Below are positions 13,273 to 28,200 of a stretch of DNA of 64,000 nt, piece by piece. The notes beneath the pieces are model-generated. The model was given only the letters and a program-made list of their open reading frames with translations. It made no database searches and had not been told where the DNA came from. The number at the start of each line of letters is the position of its first letter. Within the stretch, counting starts at the first letter, position 1. The stretch is taken from NCBI GenBank assembly GCA_964035015.1, contig OZ035997.1, positions 11,115,536 to 11,179,535 of the forward strand, in the 5' to 3' direction. The DNA is from Corallium rubrum. Taxonomy: Eukaryota > Cnidaria > Anthozoa > Scleralcyonacea > Coralliidae. The position numbers were made by a program, and so were the translations under genes.

Positions 13273-16200
13273 GTCAAGTTAGCGCATAAGCTATAGACGG
13301 CAAACTCGGTTACTAACAAAAGTTAGGAATTTTGTTTGATTTAGGTGACCAGATATATTGGGGTTGATTACAACACATTATATTTAGGCTTCGTCACTTT
13401 CCTGGGATTTAATTGGTTCCTGAGCGGTCTTTACAAAATGACAATTTTTATAAACAAAAAATTAGAGTTACAACAATTAATACAACAAGTATACAACAAT
13501 TAATATTCATTGTGAACAATTTGAGGCCTGTCTCAACTGTCAAACACTGAAATTGAGTCCTTTCCAAATGAATTCAACAAAATGTTACCCATATCAACAT
13601 CATAATCACGAAGTACTTTAAATTACAACTTTTATAGACCAAAAAACATACGATACGAGATAAATGCTAATGGAATATACCTCGCAGGTGAATATGCAAT
13701 ATTGCCTTTCACGCAGTCTGATTGGTTCCTCTAGCTCGGGATATCCAGCACTATTCACCTGCGGCAAAACAAAATGGCGGCTAGTTTTGCCTTGTTTACC
13801 GAAGCAGGAGATTTTGTTGATAAACAAGGTTGATGTATTAGAATAACGAGAAAAGCCACTAACATTAAGTAAAAGAGTGTCCACACGTATGTTTCTTTAC
13901 AATTTTCTAGCCATTAATATATTCAAAAGTTGTAAAAACTTTTTGTCGACAAATATCGAGTACGCCAAGTTGCTAGCACCGTGTCTTGTATGGAAATACC
14001 GAAAAATATAAGAATGTTAAACCTGTTATTTCATTTATGAGGTATATGCTAAAACAAGTATTCACCTCAGTGTCGGTAACAGTGTAGATATTTACAGTAC
14101 CTAGAGCCCATTGCGTTATCGCAAATTGCTCTATAGGACCCATTTCTCGAAACTTGGCACTGTTTGCGCTGACCAATTATATCAGGGCCCAGCTCCCTTG
14201 ACCAAATGGAGTGTTTGCCCTGATCAATTTTGTCAGTTCAGGGCCCAGCTCCCAACGATCTTTAAAAACAGCATACTGGAGCGTTCACACTTCTGTAACC
14301 CCACAAGACTCTTGTCTATTTTTCTTAAAGTGTTTATCCTCGAAAAGTGCACCTATTTTGTAGTTTAAATTACACTGATTATCGTGCGCTATTTTATTTT
14401 TGCACTACGATTTTAGAAAATGCTTTTTTGGGAGTTTGAAAGTGCTAATTTTGGAATTGTTTTTGTCCTGGGCCTGGACCGAAGGAAAACGGCTCGTGAC
14501 GTCACTGGTTGTACACATATCTTGATCTTAGCTGTTTATATAGTTTTATCTGCATGTTTGAAGTTTAGTTAACCGTGATTCGTGCTGTCTTACCATGAGC
14601 AAGACTTATCATTCGATTAGTAACTCAAACCAGGAGAGTGAGAATATTTTACAGAGTGAATTTGAGGAAAATCAAGGAAATTTAAGCGTTATAAAAGCTG
14701 CCATCAACCTCATACGAAGGTGAACTATTTTATTTTCAGTTGCCATCAGCGTGCCGTTTGAAGACGGTGATAATGTGCTAGACCTTTTTATGGGGAGTTG
14801 AAAAGTTGTTCAAATTGTATTCTTTTGCCTTGTTTTATTTCACATTTCTTATAAAAATACTCTGCTAATAAAACGAACCACTGTTACTAAAAATTAGCCT
14901 TTACAGGCGCTCCACCGTGCATGTTTACTTGAGTTCAGGACAACTGGTTCATCTTGTTATGAATAACGTATCATACATAATTTGTGCTCATCGCATATTA
15001 CAGAGACATGGGTATATTTGAAGCGCCAACTCAACTCACTGTGGTTGAACAATGATACAAATGATCTGTTCAAACAAACGTTAAGCCAAAATAACAAATA
15101 CTGTAATATCAAATAGCCGAAGAAACCGTAAAAGTATCCCTGTTTCTTTGACACTTGTTCCATGTGTTGTTAATAATAATGCAATGAGATCGAGTATCAA
15201 ACATGAAAAGTCCATATACAGCCTGTCTACCTTCGCGGGTTGAGATTTCCAATCTTTGCGACTGTAGCCTTAGGGTAGAAGGGTCACACTAGCCCCCCAC
15301 CTCCAACAATGGTTGAAAACCTGATAATTGGCCTGAATAAGTATAAGAGCTTCTGTGAGTTTAATTCGATCGTTTAATTCTAACAGTACATGCAGTTACA
15401 GTTTCTTCCCGACGATCGGCTATTTAAATTAGATGCATAACTATACCCAGTCCTCCAGGCTTAAACCGACTCAGAAGTCATAATCTAATTCCTCATGTAA
15501 ACACCCGACAAAGTTGTCTCGGGGGTAGGGTGTCCCTCTTACCCGAGCCAACCTTTAGTCCATCTAAACGGGCCCTAACGCAATCTAAACCGGGGTTTCA
15601 TTACTCCCTTCTTTAACAAAATCCTTGTAGTAAATTTCCCTGGCTCTTTCAATTTAGAGTCAAGCCGTTGTTTACAAACAGCAATACAGAAACGCGTGGA
15701 GCAAAGTACCGAACAGTTTCAGTTTGACGGCTTTCAATTCATTAGAAAATGTGCAGTTCCACAAAGCCATTCAATTTTTGTCCATTTTGGCAAATAAAAT
15801 TATCACCAGGAAAACAGTTTAAGGACAATCCTTGAATCTTAAAGTTGTTCTTTCAACTCAACAGCAATACAGTACTTTTCAAAAGATTCCATTTTTACCA
15901 GTGAGTTCTGAGTCTGGTCTACATATTTCTATTCTGAAAACAAGCGACCAGTGACGTCACAAAACCATTTGGCCGCGCGGCGCGGCGGACAAAAATTAGT
16001 CCAAATGGTCAACTTTGAAGGCTTGTAGATCTACTTTCTAAAATCGTGATATAAAAATAAAATAGCGCATGATGATCAGCGTAATCTGAACTACAAAATA
16101 GGAATGTTAGTTGAGACACGATTTTTCGTTTCATAAACACTTTAAATAAAATAACAGAGTATTTAACAATTATTCACCGAAGTGGAGGTGAATAGTGCTA

Positions 16201-19200
16201 GAACCGGAAAAACCCCGGAAAATTAAGCGAGTCAAGTTAAAATGGTGTTCACATATCGTGAAATGAATTTATCGCGACCAATATTTACATATGACTGTGT
16301 TTGTGGTAACTAAAGTGTTTTGGTTGTTTACAGTTTTGATTGACAGTCGTTTGCTTTCGCCTTTGCTGCTTGCATCAAGTTGCATGTAGTCTCAAAATTC
16401 AAATAGAACTAAAAAACTTGGGCCATATAACCTTATTAACCTTGCTTAGTCGGTCTTTACAGCAAAATTCTCCTGCCCTTGCTCTTTTCGCACAAACCTC
16501 GCTTCTTCGTCGCTTGGTCAGTACTGGAAAGATCGTTGCCGTAAAGATCTCCGGCTCGGTCAATAAGTTTTTAATAAAATATTGGATTAAAATAACATTG
16601 AATCGGCTCTTGACAAATTCCGCAATCGTAAAATTTGTTATGAAAAACATGCCTTAATTGTCCGTACGGAAAAAGATGGCGACTTGTACATTTAACCACA
16701 ATCCTTTACGTGCAGTAAATATTGTTTCTTGCAGAATTCTTGGAAGATAGGGTTTTAAAATGATCAACTTTGGTAGGAATGAAGTTCTTGCTTGTGTAAT
16801 CTATCTTAGCATGATAAACAATGTTTGATTGTTATTTAAGCTGATTTGAGGTCGCAGAGCATTGTGGTTAAATGTGCCGCCGCCATTTTTTTCGGTGCCA
16901 TCAATTATAAAATAACATGTATGTTACGCAAGCGCTGATTGGTCAATACCCATGTTTGGATCAGGCTATCCAAACACGGAAATTTGCAGCAATTTTAAAT
17001 GACGCCTTTTATAGACTTTAATCTAATTCGTTTAGTACTGACGCTAATAACATACATGAAAAAATTTCTCAATTCTGATTGGCTGAGAGGAGTGCAATTT
17101 TAGTGTAATTCAGTGCAGAAAAATGAAATACAGTGCAAATTTTGTAATTTTTTAAATTTGCACAAAAATCATTTTTTACTAGAAAAAAAGCTCTTCCTGT
17201 TAATTTTTTTTCATGTATGTACTTATTTGAACAAAGCATTTTGATTAGAAAGATTCTCTTTATGATAAATTTTTCATGTATATTATTAATAAGTAATAGC
17301 ATGGTTTCGAGTACAATTTGGAAAAAAACATGCACTCGTGAGTTTTTCAAAGACCTCAAATAGCACACGTCCTTCGGACTCGTGCAATTTTGATAGTCTT
17401 TGAAAAACTCATTCGTGCAATGTTTTTTTCCAAATTGCACTCGAAACCATGCTATTACCTATACAAATAAAATAGCATTGAAATTACTAAAATATTATTG
17501 GTAAGTATAGGTATGTATAAGGGCTTCAACAGGGAAAAGTTTTAAATAAGCGAGGGCGGAGAACTAAAGGTCCAATTACAAGCAAACAAATAATTTCTTG
17601 AACGAATCTTAAAGTTAAAAAGCACCGTCTTTGAGTCTTTTTAAGGCAGTAAAAAACAACATCACTATGTAACATTCTGTTCAAATACCTTTCATTTTCT
17701 GCCTGATGAACTCACTTGGTAAAAGAAAAAGACGTTGTCGATATGAAGTAAAATATCCAAGAGCTCTCGACATAAAATCTAAATCTGCCGATCGGAAAAT
17801 GTTTTTTCGGAAGCTTCAGTTTCAGCGGCTTTTTACGGCCAAGAATGTTTTCTTGTATTTGTTCTGAAACCATGAGCCAGACACTGAGGCGGTTGATTCT
17901 AGTAATATTTAAGCGTTTCCCTAATAATATTCGCTGTTTTCGATGGTCAGAGTTCATTCTTTATTGACATTCCCATCTTTAACGTTGAATTTGTCGGCAA
18001 AATAATTCTTGGATTACTTTCTTTCTCGTTTCGCTCGTCCGGCTCGTCACCAAGACGTTACAAGGCGAAATATGATTGGTTGTTTATGAGTCTGGGGAAA
18101 AGTAGACGAAACGTGATTGGTAGTTGATGAATTTCGAGAGAATATGTATTCCTATCATTATTTTTTTTCTCACAAAATCTGTTATTTTATTGTCGGTCAT
18201 TTTATAAACGAAACACCTAATGGGTTTTCATGTTGGGATAGCCTGATCCAAACACGAGGGATGTTGCGAGACTTTCGCAAAGCGTAAAAAACCACGAGCG
18301 GCTAGGCGAGTGTTTTTTAGCTTTCGAAAGTCGAGTTTACCATTTATCCAGTGGCGTAGCCAGGAAGCAGATGTCATGTGGGCACAACATGGGCACAGGT
18401 CTCAACATTCTCTGGTGGGTTTTTTGTTATTACAGTGATTTACAGTCACAGGGCCGTAGCCACCAATTTTGAAGTACAGTATGTCCGGTTGGTAGTGGCA
18501 GTTCAGAGCGCCAAACATGCGGGAAACCTCTGGGGTGTGAACATGCTCCCCCAGGAAATTTTTGATTTTTTACGCCACGGAAATGCTATTTCCTGCATTT
18601 TGGGGGCAATTTTAACAACAAAAAAGATAAAATAAAAACCAGTGAAAATCATGATTTTATAGTCAGTTTGTAAACAGTAAACTTATACATAATCTTCCTA
18701 GTGGCTATACTCTATACTTAAATTACTTTGCCTATATAATGAGAGCTAGATCTGTCTGCAATATTTCACCCGGGCATACGCAGGTTTCACCCGGGCACAG
18801 GCCCGGGTAGGCCCGGGTGTAGCTACGCTACTGCATTTATCAGTTGATGTTCAATCGTAGATATATATCAAAGATATCAACAATCTCGTACTCAATCTGC
18901 TCACGTAAAACGTATTTTAAAGTATACTTTCTTGTGATTACCATCTATCTATAATATAAAACACAATCCAAAGATAAACATCTTGAAAAAGCCAAGATAT
19001 GGATCAAAAGCAAGACAAAAAGATGAAATGGTAATGTTTCGACTCTATTCCAAAGTCATCTCAGACCAATGACGATGACTTTGATGATGACCTGATGATG
19101 ACTTTGGAGTAAAGTCGAAATATTACCATTTCATCTTTTTCATGGCGAGAAATGGTGGACATGGAGAGGCGGAGCTAAAGCCCTATTAAACTAGTACCTA

Positions 19201-22200
19201 TGTGGTGCGGTCGTCACAGTTCCGCGGTTCAGAAGAAAAGAGAACAACTAATTTATGCAATGTTGGATGAAATCTTCATTCGATGATCAGAAAATACTGA
19301 AGTTTTGAGATTGAAAACCGCAACAACGACAAATACAGGCTAGAAATGAAGAATATCATCGAAAAGACGGATCTTTATAGTAGCCGAATCAGATCGAAAC
19401 TTGTACGGAATAGTATACCTCTGTTTGATTTTCGATAACGTGAGCAGCAAGGTTGGTACAATTTGCGTATTCGCCATATTGGCTTATGTTAGACTTGTGC
19501 TCAAAATAGTATACCAAAAACCGCAACGGATTTAATATCTGTGGCATATCGCTCATGATATTTATATCGCAGATGTGTTGCACTATACGATTCAGATTGA
19601 AACATTTGAAATAATTTAAAAATTGACACTGCTACGACGATTGTTTCACTCATCCTCTATGTAAGTTCTATTAATCTTGCAGAACTTTTCTAGTCAAAAT
19701 TTTTGTAAGTGGGCATACATTACGCGCATGCGTGACCATTATTTCTCGCCATGTGTCTTGTTTTTATCCATATTTTGGGTTTTTCAAGATGTTTATCTTT
19801 GGATTGTGTTTTATATTATTTTTCTTTAAATTGTCGGTTGGCTATGGCTTTCCATCTATGTATCTGGAGTTAATTTCATTTCACAAAACAAACATGGCTG
19901 AACATTTGAACGGTAATGCCCTAACACAGAATGAATAGAAAAGAAAAGAGAATCAATAAATTTGTTTTACAAAAGAACTTACTTCTTCAATCTTCTGCAC
20001 GTCATTAGTAACTAAGTTAACAATTTGTCCCGTGTTTGTGAAACTCAAAGAAGCCTGACTCATCCTCAATGCCTAACAACAAATTCAAATAAACCATAGT
20101 TAATCAATATAGGGTCGGAAAACTCAGTAAAAGTCTTTGCCCATCTTTAAGTGCACGTTTATGTAAACTTGTGCATGGTGTGTACTTGTGTATAATAAAG
20201 CAATCAACCAATAGCAGCGTTTAGGTTCAATCGCTCAACCGTGTTATTTAAATATCAATAAGCGAAAACAAAGGATGTGTGCCCGGCCATGATCGTTCCA
20301 ACATGAAATCAAAGCTCATGACTGATTTATGGTTTCCATACCATTTCTCAATTAACTCTGATAAATATGGATACGTCAGTCATGCGTATACATGTATGTA
20401 GAGTAGAACCGAGAAATTTATCCAGGAGTCTAATCGAGTTTTTAAACTAAAAATTAAAATCCATCAGGAAAAGAATTTGACGTAGATAATTGTCAGTTTA
20501 GCCAGGGGTGTTGGAACAAAGAGAAAAATAGGTACGCATTGCGTACATGCGGATACTGGTATTTCTTTGGCTCCCACATAATGATTGAACAATGTAAATT
20601 GTTCACTAAAACATACTGAAAGTGCTAGATAATCTTGTGAAATATCAGCATATACACAGGCGTAGCCGACAATTGCCCTCCCAAAATATTTGAAAAAGTA
20701 AAATTCTGGCACTTTCTGCTAGGACTTTCAGTCAATTTTGACATGTATTGCTGCGAAATGTTCAGGAAAAATTCATACGTTAAGCTAAGACTGAAAAATA
20801 CGACTTCAAAATCAATATTAACCCTAAATTTTTCGGGCAAAGCGGCGCCATCTTGAATTCGCAATGCATTGTGGTCTATCCAGGGTAGCAAGCTTAATTA
20901 AAAAGGCGATTGCGTAGTGTGGAGACACAATGAGGTCGTTTTTTCTTTGTAGACACTTTCGTGGCAACAATGTCTAAATATGATCGTTGTGATATTGGTA
21001 AAAGCAACAATTCTCGGACGTATAAGGATAGATTCATGACAAATATACCCTTATACGTCCAAGCATTGTTACTTTTACTAATATTACAACGTTCATATTT
21101 AGACATTGTTGCCACGAAAGTATTTATGAAGATAAATTTATCGCGTTGTCTCTCCATACTAAGCAATCACCTTTTTAATTAAGCTTGCTACCCTGGATAG
21201 ACCACAATGCATTGCGAATTCAAGATGGCGCCGCTATTGGTGAAAAGGTCTATTGGGAGCATGTATTGGGAGCATATTATAACTTATTGGATTCATCTAA
21301 GCCCGATAGGGAAAAATATTTAAGTCGAAAATTCAATATTGGGCGAGACCGAAGGTCGAGCCTAATATTAAAATTTGAGGCAATTCCATATCGGGCAAAG
21401 ATGAATCCAATAGGAGTTTTATTATATAGAACAAATAATCGTGCAATTGACAAGTAAATATACCTTGTGCAACCTGTCCAAAGGTTGCTGCCCAGTATGT
21501 AGTTGTCCTACATCGTAAAATATTGGGCTGGCACGTGACGCTAATTTGATTGGACGATTATTTGTGAGGGTATAATAAACTCTCACGTATCACCTAGTAT
21601 AGACAATAATCACTAATTCTTAAATGCCCTTAATAACTTAACAATAATACTTAATTCTAGCCCATGCCCAAACTCCAACCCAATCCTTAACCCAAGCCTC
21701 AAGCCCTCAAGCCTAATCTTAACCCTAATCTTGAAATGACAATTTTAGGTAAATTGGGGATTGGAGGTAAATTGGGGAAAACAGGAAACGCGGTCGCTAA
21801 TCGCATTGTTAAAAGAATGTGATACTATACCGCTTTCGTTCTAATCTTTACTACGTTAGAATGTTGGGTTTTTTTTGTTTATATTTATGTCATTCGAATA
21901 AAGAACACAACAGATCCAGCACATGTGCATTGTTTACTCCAACTTGCAAACAACGCATGCTAAATGTTTGTCAGCGGTGTTACTCTGGTCTTACATACAG
22001 TAGAGTCACAGAATAAGGATCAACCAGAAGTCCAACTCGCGGAAAAAAGTGTCCCATTATTTTTATGCGCATGCGCCAGTCCGCCATTTTGAAAGTAAGT
22101 GCACCCGGGAAATTATCCCCTTCGTCCTTACGACCCTCGGGCTCCTGTAGTCAATTACTCTTGGCCTTCTTGTGACCTTTTAATTAACTTTATATTGTTA

Positions 22201-25200
22201 TCTATATATATATATATAAATAATATTTAGTTAAGTAAGTAAATAAGTAATTTACTTTAGAAAACGATTCTTTGGAGATAAAATTCTTTGACCACGAGGT
22301 TATTAAAACTTCAGTACGCGGATACTACGGGTAAAAGTCCGTGGCAAAAACGTCCTGTACTCACGAAGCGGGTTTTACATTTCTCGATTAATGCCGACAC
22401 ATTTGTTTATAGAAGAAGATGGCTAAAATTTTCGGAACTACGCATTGTTGAAATACATCGGGTACATATGTCGTTAGAAATTTTATAAGCTTTCATTCGG
22501 TATATACTTCAAATGATAGTGTTACCTGTAACTTTTTAAAATGTTCAAAATGTTCTGACCATTGACCATAAAAGTTTTAATATTTTTTCATATATTCAAA
22601 AGGTATGATCACTAATTTGCACCAAAAACGTTTTCAACTTCAACTAGAAATCTGCAAACTTTTCCACTCCTTTCATATTTGAATTAGCTTCTGTTCACGA
22701 AATATCTTAGGTCCATGCCAGAAGTCTTTCTGAGATTATAGCAAACACCAAAACAACAAAAGGCAAAACAAACTTAAGAAATTCATCCATATCAGACGGT
22801 CCACGTCAAAATAATAATGTATTTTTTTTCATATTTTAAAATACTTCCCAGCAAGAAAATTAAAAGTTCTGACATGAATAGCACTTGACAGTAGTACCCT
22901 TTGTTTAATATCTTGTTCAGCCAGGGCTGTGCGTTTAGTATTTAAAAACAAAATCCAAAATTCTATAACACTTGTGGGAGTCCATTTCCCATTATATAAT
23001 TCTTATTTTACGAGCAATGGTGAGAACATTTTGAACATTTTAAAAAGTTACAGGTAACACTAAAATTTGAACTATATACCGAATGAAAGCTTATAAAATT
23101 TCTAACAACATACGTACCCGATGTATTTCAGCAAAATCGAGAAATGTAAAACCCGCTTCGTGAATACAGGACTTTTTTCCACGGACTTTTACCCGTAGTA
23201 TCCGCGTACTGAAGTTTTAATAACCTCGTGGTCAAAGAATTTCATCTCCAACGAAACGTTTTCCAAAGTAAATTACTTATTTACTTAACTAAATATTGTT
23301 TATATATAGAGAGAACAATATAAATTTAATTAAAGGTCACACCAAGGCCAAGAGTAATTGAATACAGGAGCCCGAGGGTCGCAAGGACGAGAGGGCTAAT
23401 TTCCCGGGTGCACTTACTTTCAAAATGGCGCCGGGATCGCGAGGCCGACATTTCCCGAGGACGCTTACATCCAAGGTGCCGACACAGAGTTGGACTTCTG
23501 GTTGATCCTTATTCTGTGGTAGAGTATCCTACATTACTTTACCTTCCTGTACACCAACGCAGACAGAGCGATCCTGAGATGCATTCCAGTCCTCAAAAAT
23601 TCGAGAAACAACGGATGATGTATAATTGCCTCTGTGAACGCACATATTCCAATAATAGCAGCTAAAGTGTAACCACTTCTTTTATCCAATTTGTCGCTCT
23701 GAAAAACTCCAACGACCTTGCCAATCAATATCGGCTGTATTAAACGCACTGCAAGCTAAAACAACAAAACAGTTCACCAGTACATAATTTACGACGGCCC
23801 TGCACGCATTAAACAAATTGTCTACCATTGTTTGACGCTACTCTGGTTTAAGAAATTTAAAACGTACAGTAATTTAAACGGTTTAATGCACACTAATGAC
23901 TGTTCTCATTGTCGAGCTACTGTATAAGCTTCACTCGCGATATGCTTAAATCCGTTCTCACACCAGCGCCGGATTTAGGACTGTGGACGCCCCTGGGTGG
24001 TCACTGACCGGCACAATATATCAATTCGAGACCTATCAGTATATTTCTCCCCGAATTACGCTTTCGTCGGTAAAGACACGAGATACTTTTGCTTTACGAA
24101 CTACTGTAATACAACGTCGGAGTCACAATTCCCACACTGAATCAGGTTTACAATAACAACTTGTCAACTCCATCCATCAATCTGTCATAATCGATTAATC
24201 GTCATAGTATACACTTTAGAAGTAACCCTATATATCATCCACACATCTTTTGTCTTGTTTTTGACTCATATTTTGGGCTCTCGAGATTTTTTTCATTTCA
24301 ACACCTATTTTTTCAACTTTCAAGACATTTTTGTGGAGCCCCCCCCCCCCCCCCTTTAAACATTGATTAACGATTTGACACACGATTGATTAACCTTACC
24401 TTTCTGTGTCTATAAGTTGCGCCTACGAACTGTGACGTGCAGCGCTATGTCAGCAGCACCATAGTCAATCGAGATATGGTCTGGAAACTCGGCAAACTTC
24501 AAAGCTCCTATAATGAGCTGTGATTTTATGTTGAACCGTACCTTACACCGTGCACAACCTTTGTTTTAGGTTTATTAATATTTAAATAGCACGGTTGAGT
24601 GTTTGAACTGAAACGTTGCTATTGGACAATTCGTTCATTATACTAAAATACAATGTGTTCAGTGACCGTGCACCGTGCACAAAAATGCATAAAGGCGAAC
24701 AAAAAGATAGACCAAAGACTTTAGCTGAGTTTCCAGACCATATTTCGATTGACTATGGCAGCACGGATGTTTCTATGTGCCTGACTATGTCTCGTCAAGC
24801 CACAGTTGCACGGGTACGTGATATGATAAGTAACCAGTAAACTCACAGGGTCACCGTGTAATACGAAGCACCTTTAAGACGCATGTACGCTGTGCGTACC
24901 TATGTTTTAATATAATAATATAGTCCACAGCTACAATGTTAACAGCACTTGTCGGTGTTAACAGAAAGCTGTCAATTAAAAAGTCTAAAAGTAGTTTGAT
25001 ATAACTATTGATATTCATTGCTTATGCTAACAGTTTCAGCTGCTTGCATATTTAACCGTGTGATTAACATAGTATATACAGTCCTGTATGTCTACCGATT
25101 GACAAGCAGAGCACGGGAAAAAGCATTAATATCACTAATATTTGTTCTTACCAATACTCATTTATGCTAAAAACTTTGCATACCTGTACTAATGTACTTA

Positions 25201-28200
25201 ACTGTGTTACTAACAGCTGTCTGAGATGTTGAAACATTTCCAACAGAGTTAACAACTTCCGGAGTTCACTGGCAATATAGTATCAGATAATGGCAATGTA
25301 ACTGTACGCATGCGCGCAATAGACACGAACATTTCTCTCATTGTCAAAAAATCCATTATTGTTAGTATTAATTGATTACCACTCCAGAACAATACATGTA
25401 ATCGATTAACAAATAAATTACAAACACAGTAGGTAAAGTATGTCAAATAATATATTAACCAGGCACGTCTCAATGTTGTACTGTGGCATAATTATGCAAT
25501 GGTTGATTAATTTAATATTTGACATTCTTCAGTTGGCTGTGTTGGTAATTACAATTGGTTACATTTCATTCCATGGTTATGCCAGTTTATGTTTAAGAAT
25601 TATAACAAAACATTTTCCGAGTTCCATTTAACAAATAGGAAATTGCTTGCGTGTCTCTGTACAAACACGAATAACGTAATTTCTACCGAAGAAATGTCCA
25701 GTGGAAACACGAGGTGCAACCGAGATTCATGGTTTGATTTCTGTAAACCAATCACCGATCTCGCTGCAATATCACGAGTCAATGACGTTGTATAGATCAT
25801 GGATCACGTTAGCTGACGCGATTCCTCTTTTTCATTGCCGCAAAATTTCCCCAGGAAAACAAAATCTTTTGAAATGTATCTTTTTTCTATTTTTTATCGT
25901 ATAAAACAAAAAAATATTCCATTTTCCCGTTGTCTGTTCGTTTATAGATGCACAGAGGACGTCATAGCGTGATGAGAACATCAGTCTCGCCTCGGCAGCT
26001 CGTGGGCCACTTTTTTGTTCTCACGACGTTGTGACGTGGTATAACGAAACGTGTGTATATTTATTTATCAAATAGAAACACCAGTGGAAGTGTGAGTGAA
26101 AGGGAAATGTTACTATTTCGAGTTCTTCCAAACTTCCGCAAGTGTTTCTATAACTGCATGAATGATGGGAACACGGAAAAAATGTTTTTTATTTCTTATT
26201 ATAAAATACATAAGGTATCCTCTACGCACGCTCTGATTGGCTGGGCTCCGTGCATTTATAAGAGAACAGAGATCATGAATGACGTAAAATGGCGTAGAAT
26301 GGCGTCAGCTGGCCGGAAAAGCCCGCCAAATTCCTAAACTACCTCACTTTTAGTTTGATTTTTCCTCTTCTTATTTTATAAAACAAATAAAACACACCGC
26401 TCCTGTGCATATGTACTCGTGCCAACACGCCGTAACGGCAATTTACACTTTTCTTTTTTTTAACGTCTTTTAACAAATAAAACATAAAGCTCCGTGCATA
26501 TGTACTCTTATAAAGGTACATTTGACGTCATTTGAACACGAAAGAAATGTAAAGTCTACTCAACTGCTTTCGTGTTCAAATGACATCAAACGTGCCTTTA
26601 TAAGAGTACATATGCACGGAGCTTTATGTTTTATTTGTTAAAAGACGTTAAAAAAAAGAAAAGTGTAAATTGCCGTTACGGCGTGTTGGCAGCACTCAAA
26701 TGTACTAACCTTCAGTTTGGATGACAGTTTACGAGAAAAATATACCGCTAATTATTTCAAATAAAGAGAAAAGGAATATATTAGCAGACTTACCTCTAAA
26801 ATTATATAAATCAGAGTTGAAAAATAATAAGTACCAGCCAGTTTAGCGAGTGGTACAAACAAACTTGGTTTCTTAGAGATTTTTACTTCGTATTCCCAAT
26901 ATCTAAAATGCAAGATGTACGAAATCAATTAATTCATATTCACCGCTCGATTATGTTCTCAGCAACAGACTCGGTAGCAAACAATCCAATATATCTAAAC
27001 TAATACGCCTACCTGATTCTATATATGATGCTATGTTTTGGAAGCAGCCAGTAAAGATGTATGTATGTACATGCCATGTTGAAATGAGCAATATAAGAGT
27101 CATAAAATAACTATCAATTTCTTGTGTGTCTGTTTTCTATTTTTACGTTTTCATGTGCTGCTTCTCCTTAATTTCCTCTATATCTTTTTCTGTGTTTCAC
27201 ATATTAACCAAATTTATACTCCAAGTCCTAACATTGATATATAAATGTATAGACCAAAACTAGGTTAGTTATAACTTGTTAATTACCTTTGTAGATTATC
27301 TGTAAGACATTCTATCGACTCTCTTGGAAGCACTTCGCCAATATCCGAATCATCTAGCGATTGTTTATAGCCTTTCTTGAGCAAGCTGTTCATCCAACTG
27401 AAATAGAACATACGAACACAAAGTTTACTAAATAATATCTCGACATGTACTGTACTAAAATAAAAAAACAAAAAAGAATTTTAGGCGACGGCGTAAATCA
27501 CCATTGTTTTAACAAGTTTGCATAATTTTCGGTTGGTTGGCTAGTTCGCCTCAGTTAAGAGAGGCCTGGTCAAAACTGTATTTTCCTCCAAAATTATCAT
27601 CAAAATTGCAATTGCTCCTTAAAACGCATTACCAGAAATTGATGACAAAATGGCCGCCGCTTAAGGGCTAATTTACATATGGCCTTTATGAAATGGCATC
27701 TAATTTTGGACAATAAATATACAGAGAGGAAATATTAAAATGAAAATTCTGCAAATTGAGTATCTCGCCTCCGCTATTTAAGCAACAGCGATTTTCAAAT
27801 TATTTACTTCCTTATTTGTTTGTTTAAATCAGGTCTACCTACGATCTGCCAAATGACTATATCCCTCGAGCTATATTAATTAATTAATTAATTAATTAAT
27901 TAATTAATTAATTAATCTACTAGTCTAGTAAATTTATGGCTGTCGCCAAACTGTGTGGAAAAGCACAAAAAGCTTTAAATTTATTGCTCAGTTGCGCTTT
28001 GCTTTGTGTTTGGCTTCGCTTTGCACTTTGCTCTCCATCGCGCTTTTTGCACTTCGCTTTTTCTTACGCTTTGCTTTGCACTTTGTACTTTGCTTTGTCT
28101 TGCTTTTTCTTACGCTTTGTACTTTGCTTTGTACTTTGCTTTGTACTTTGCTTTGTCTTGCGCTTTGCTTTGCACTTTGTACTTTGCTTTGTACTTTGCT

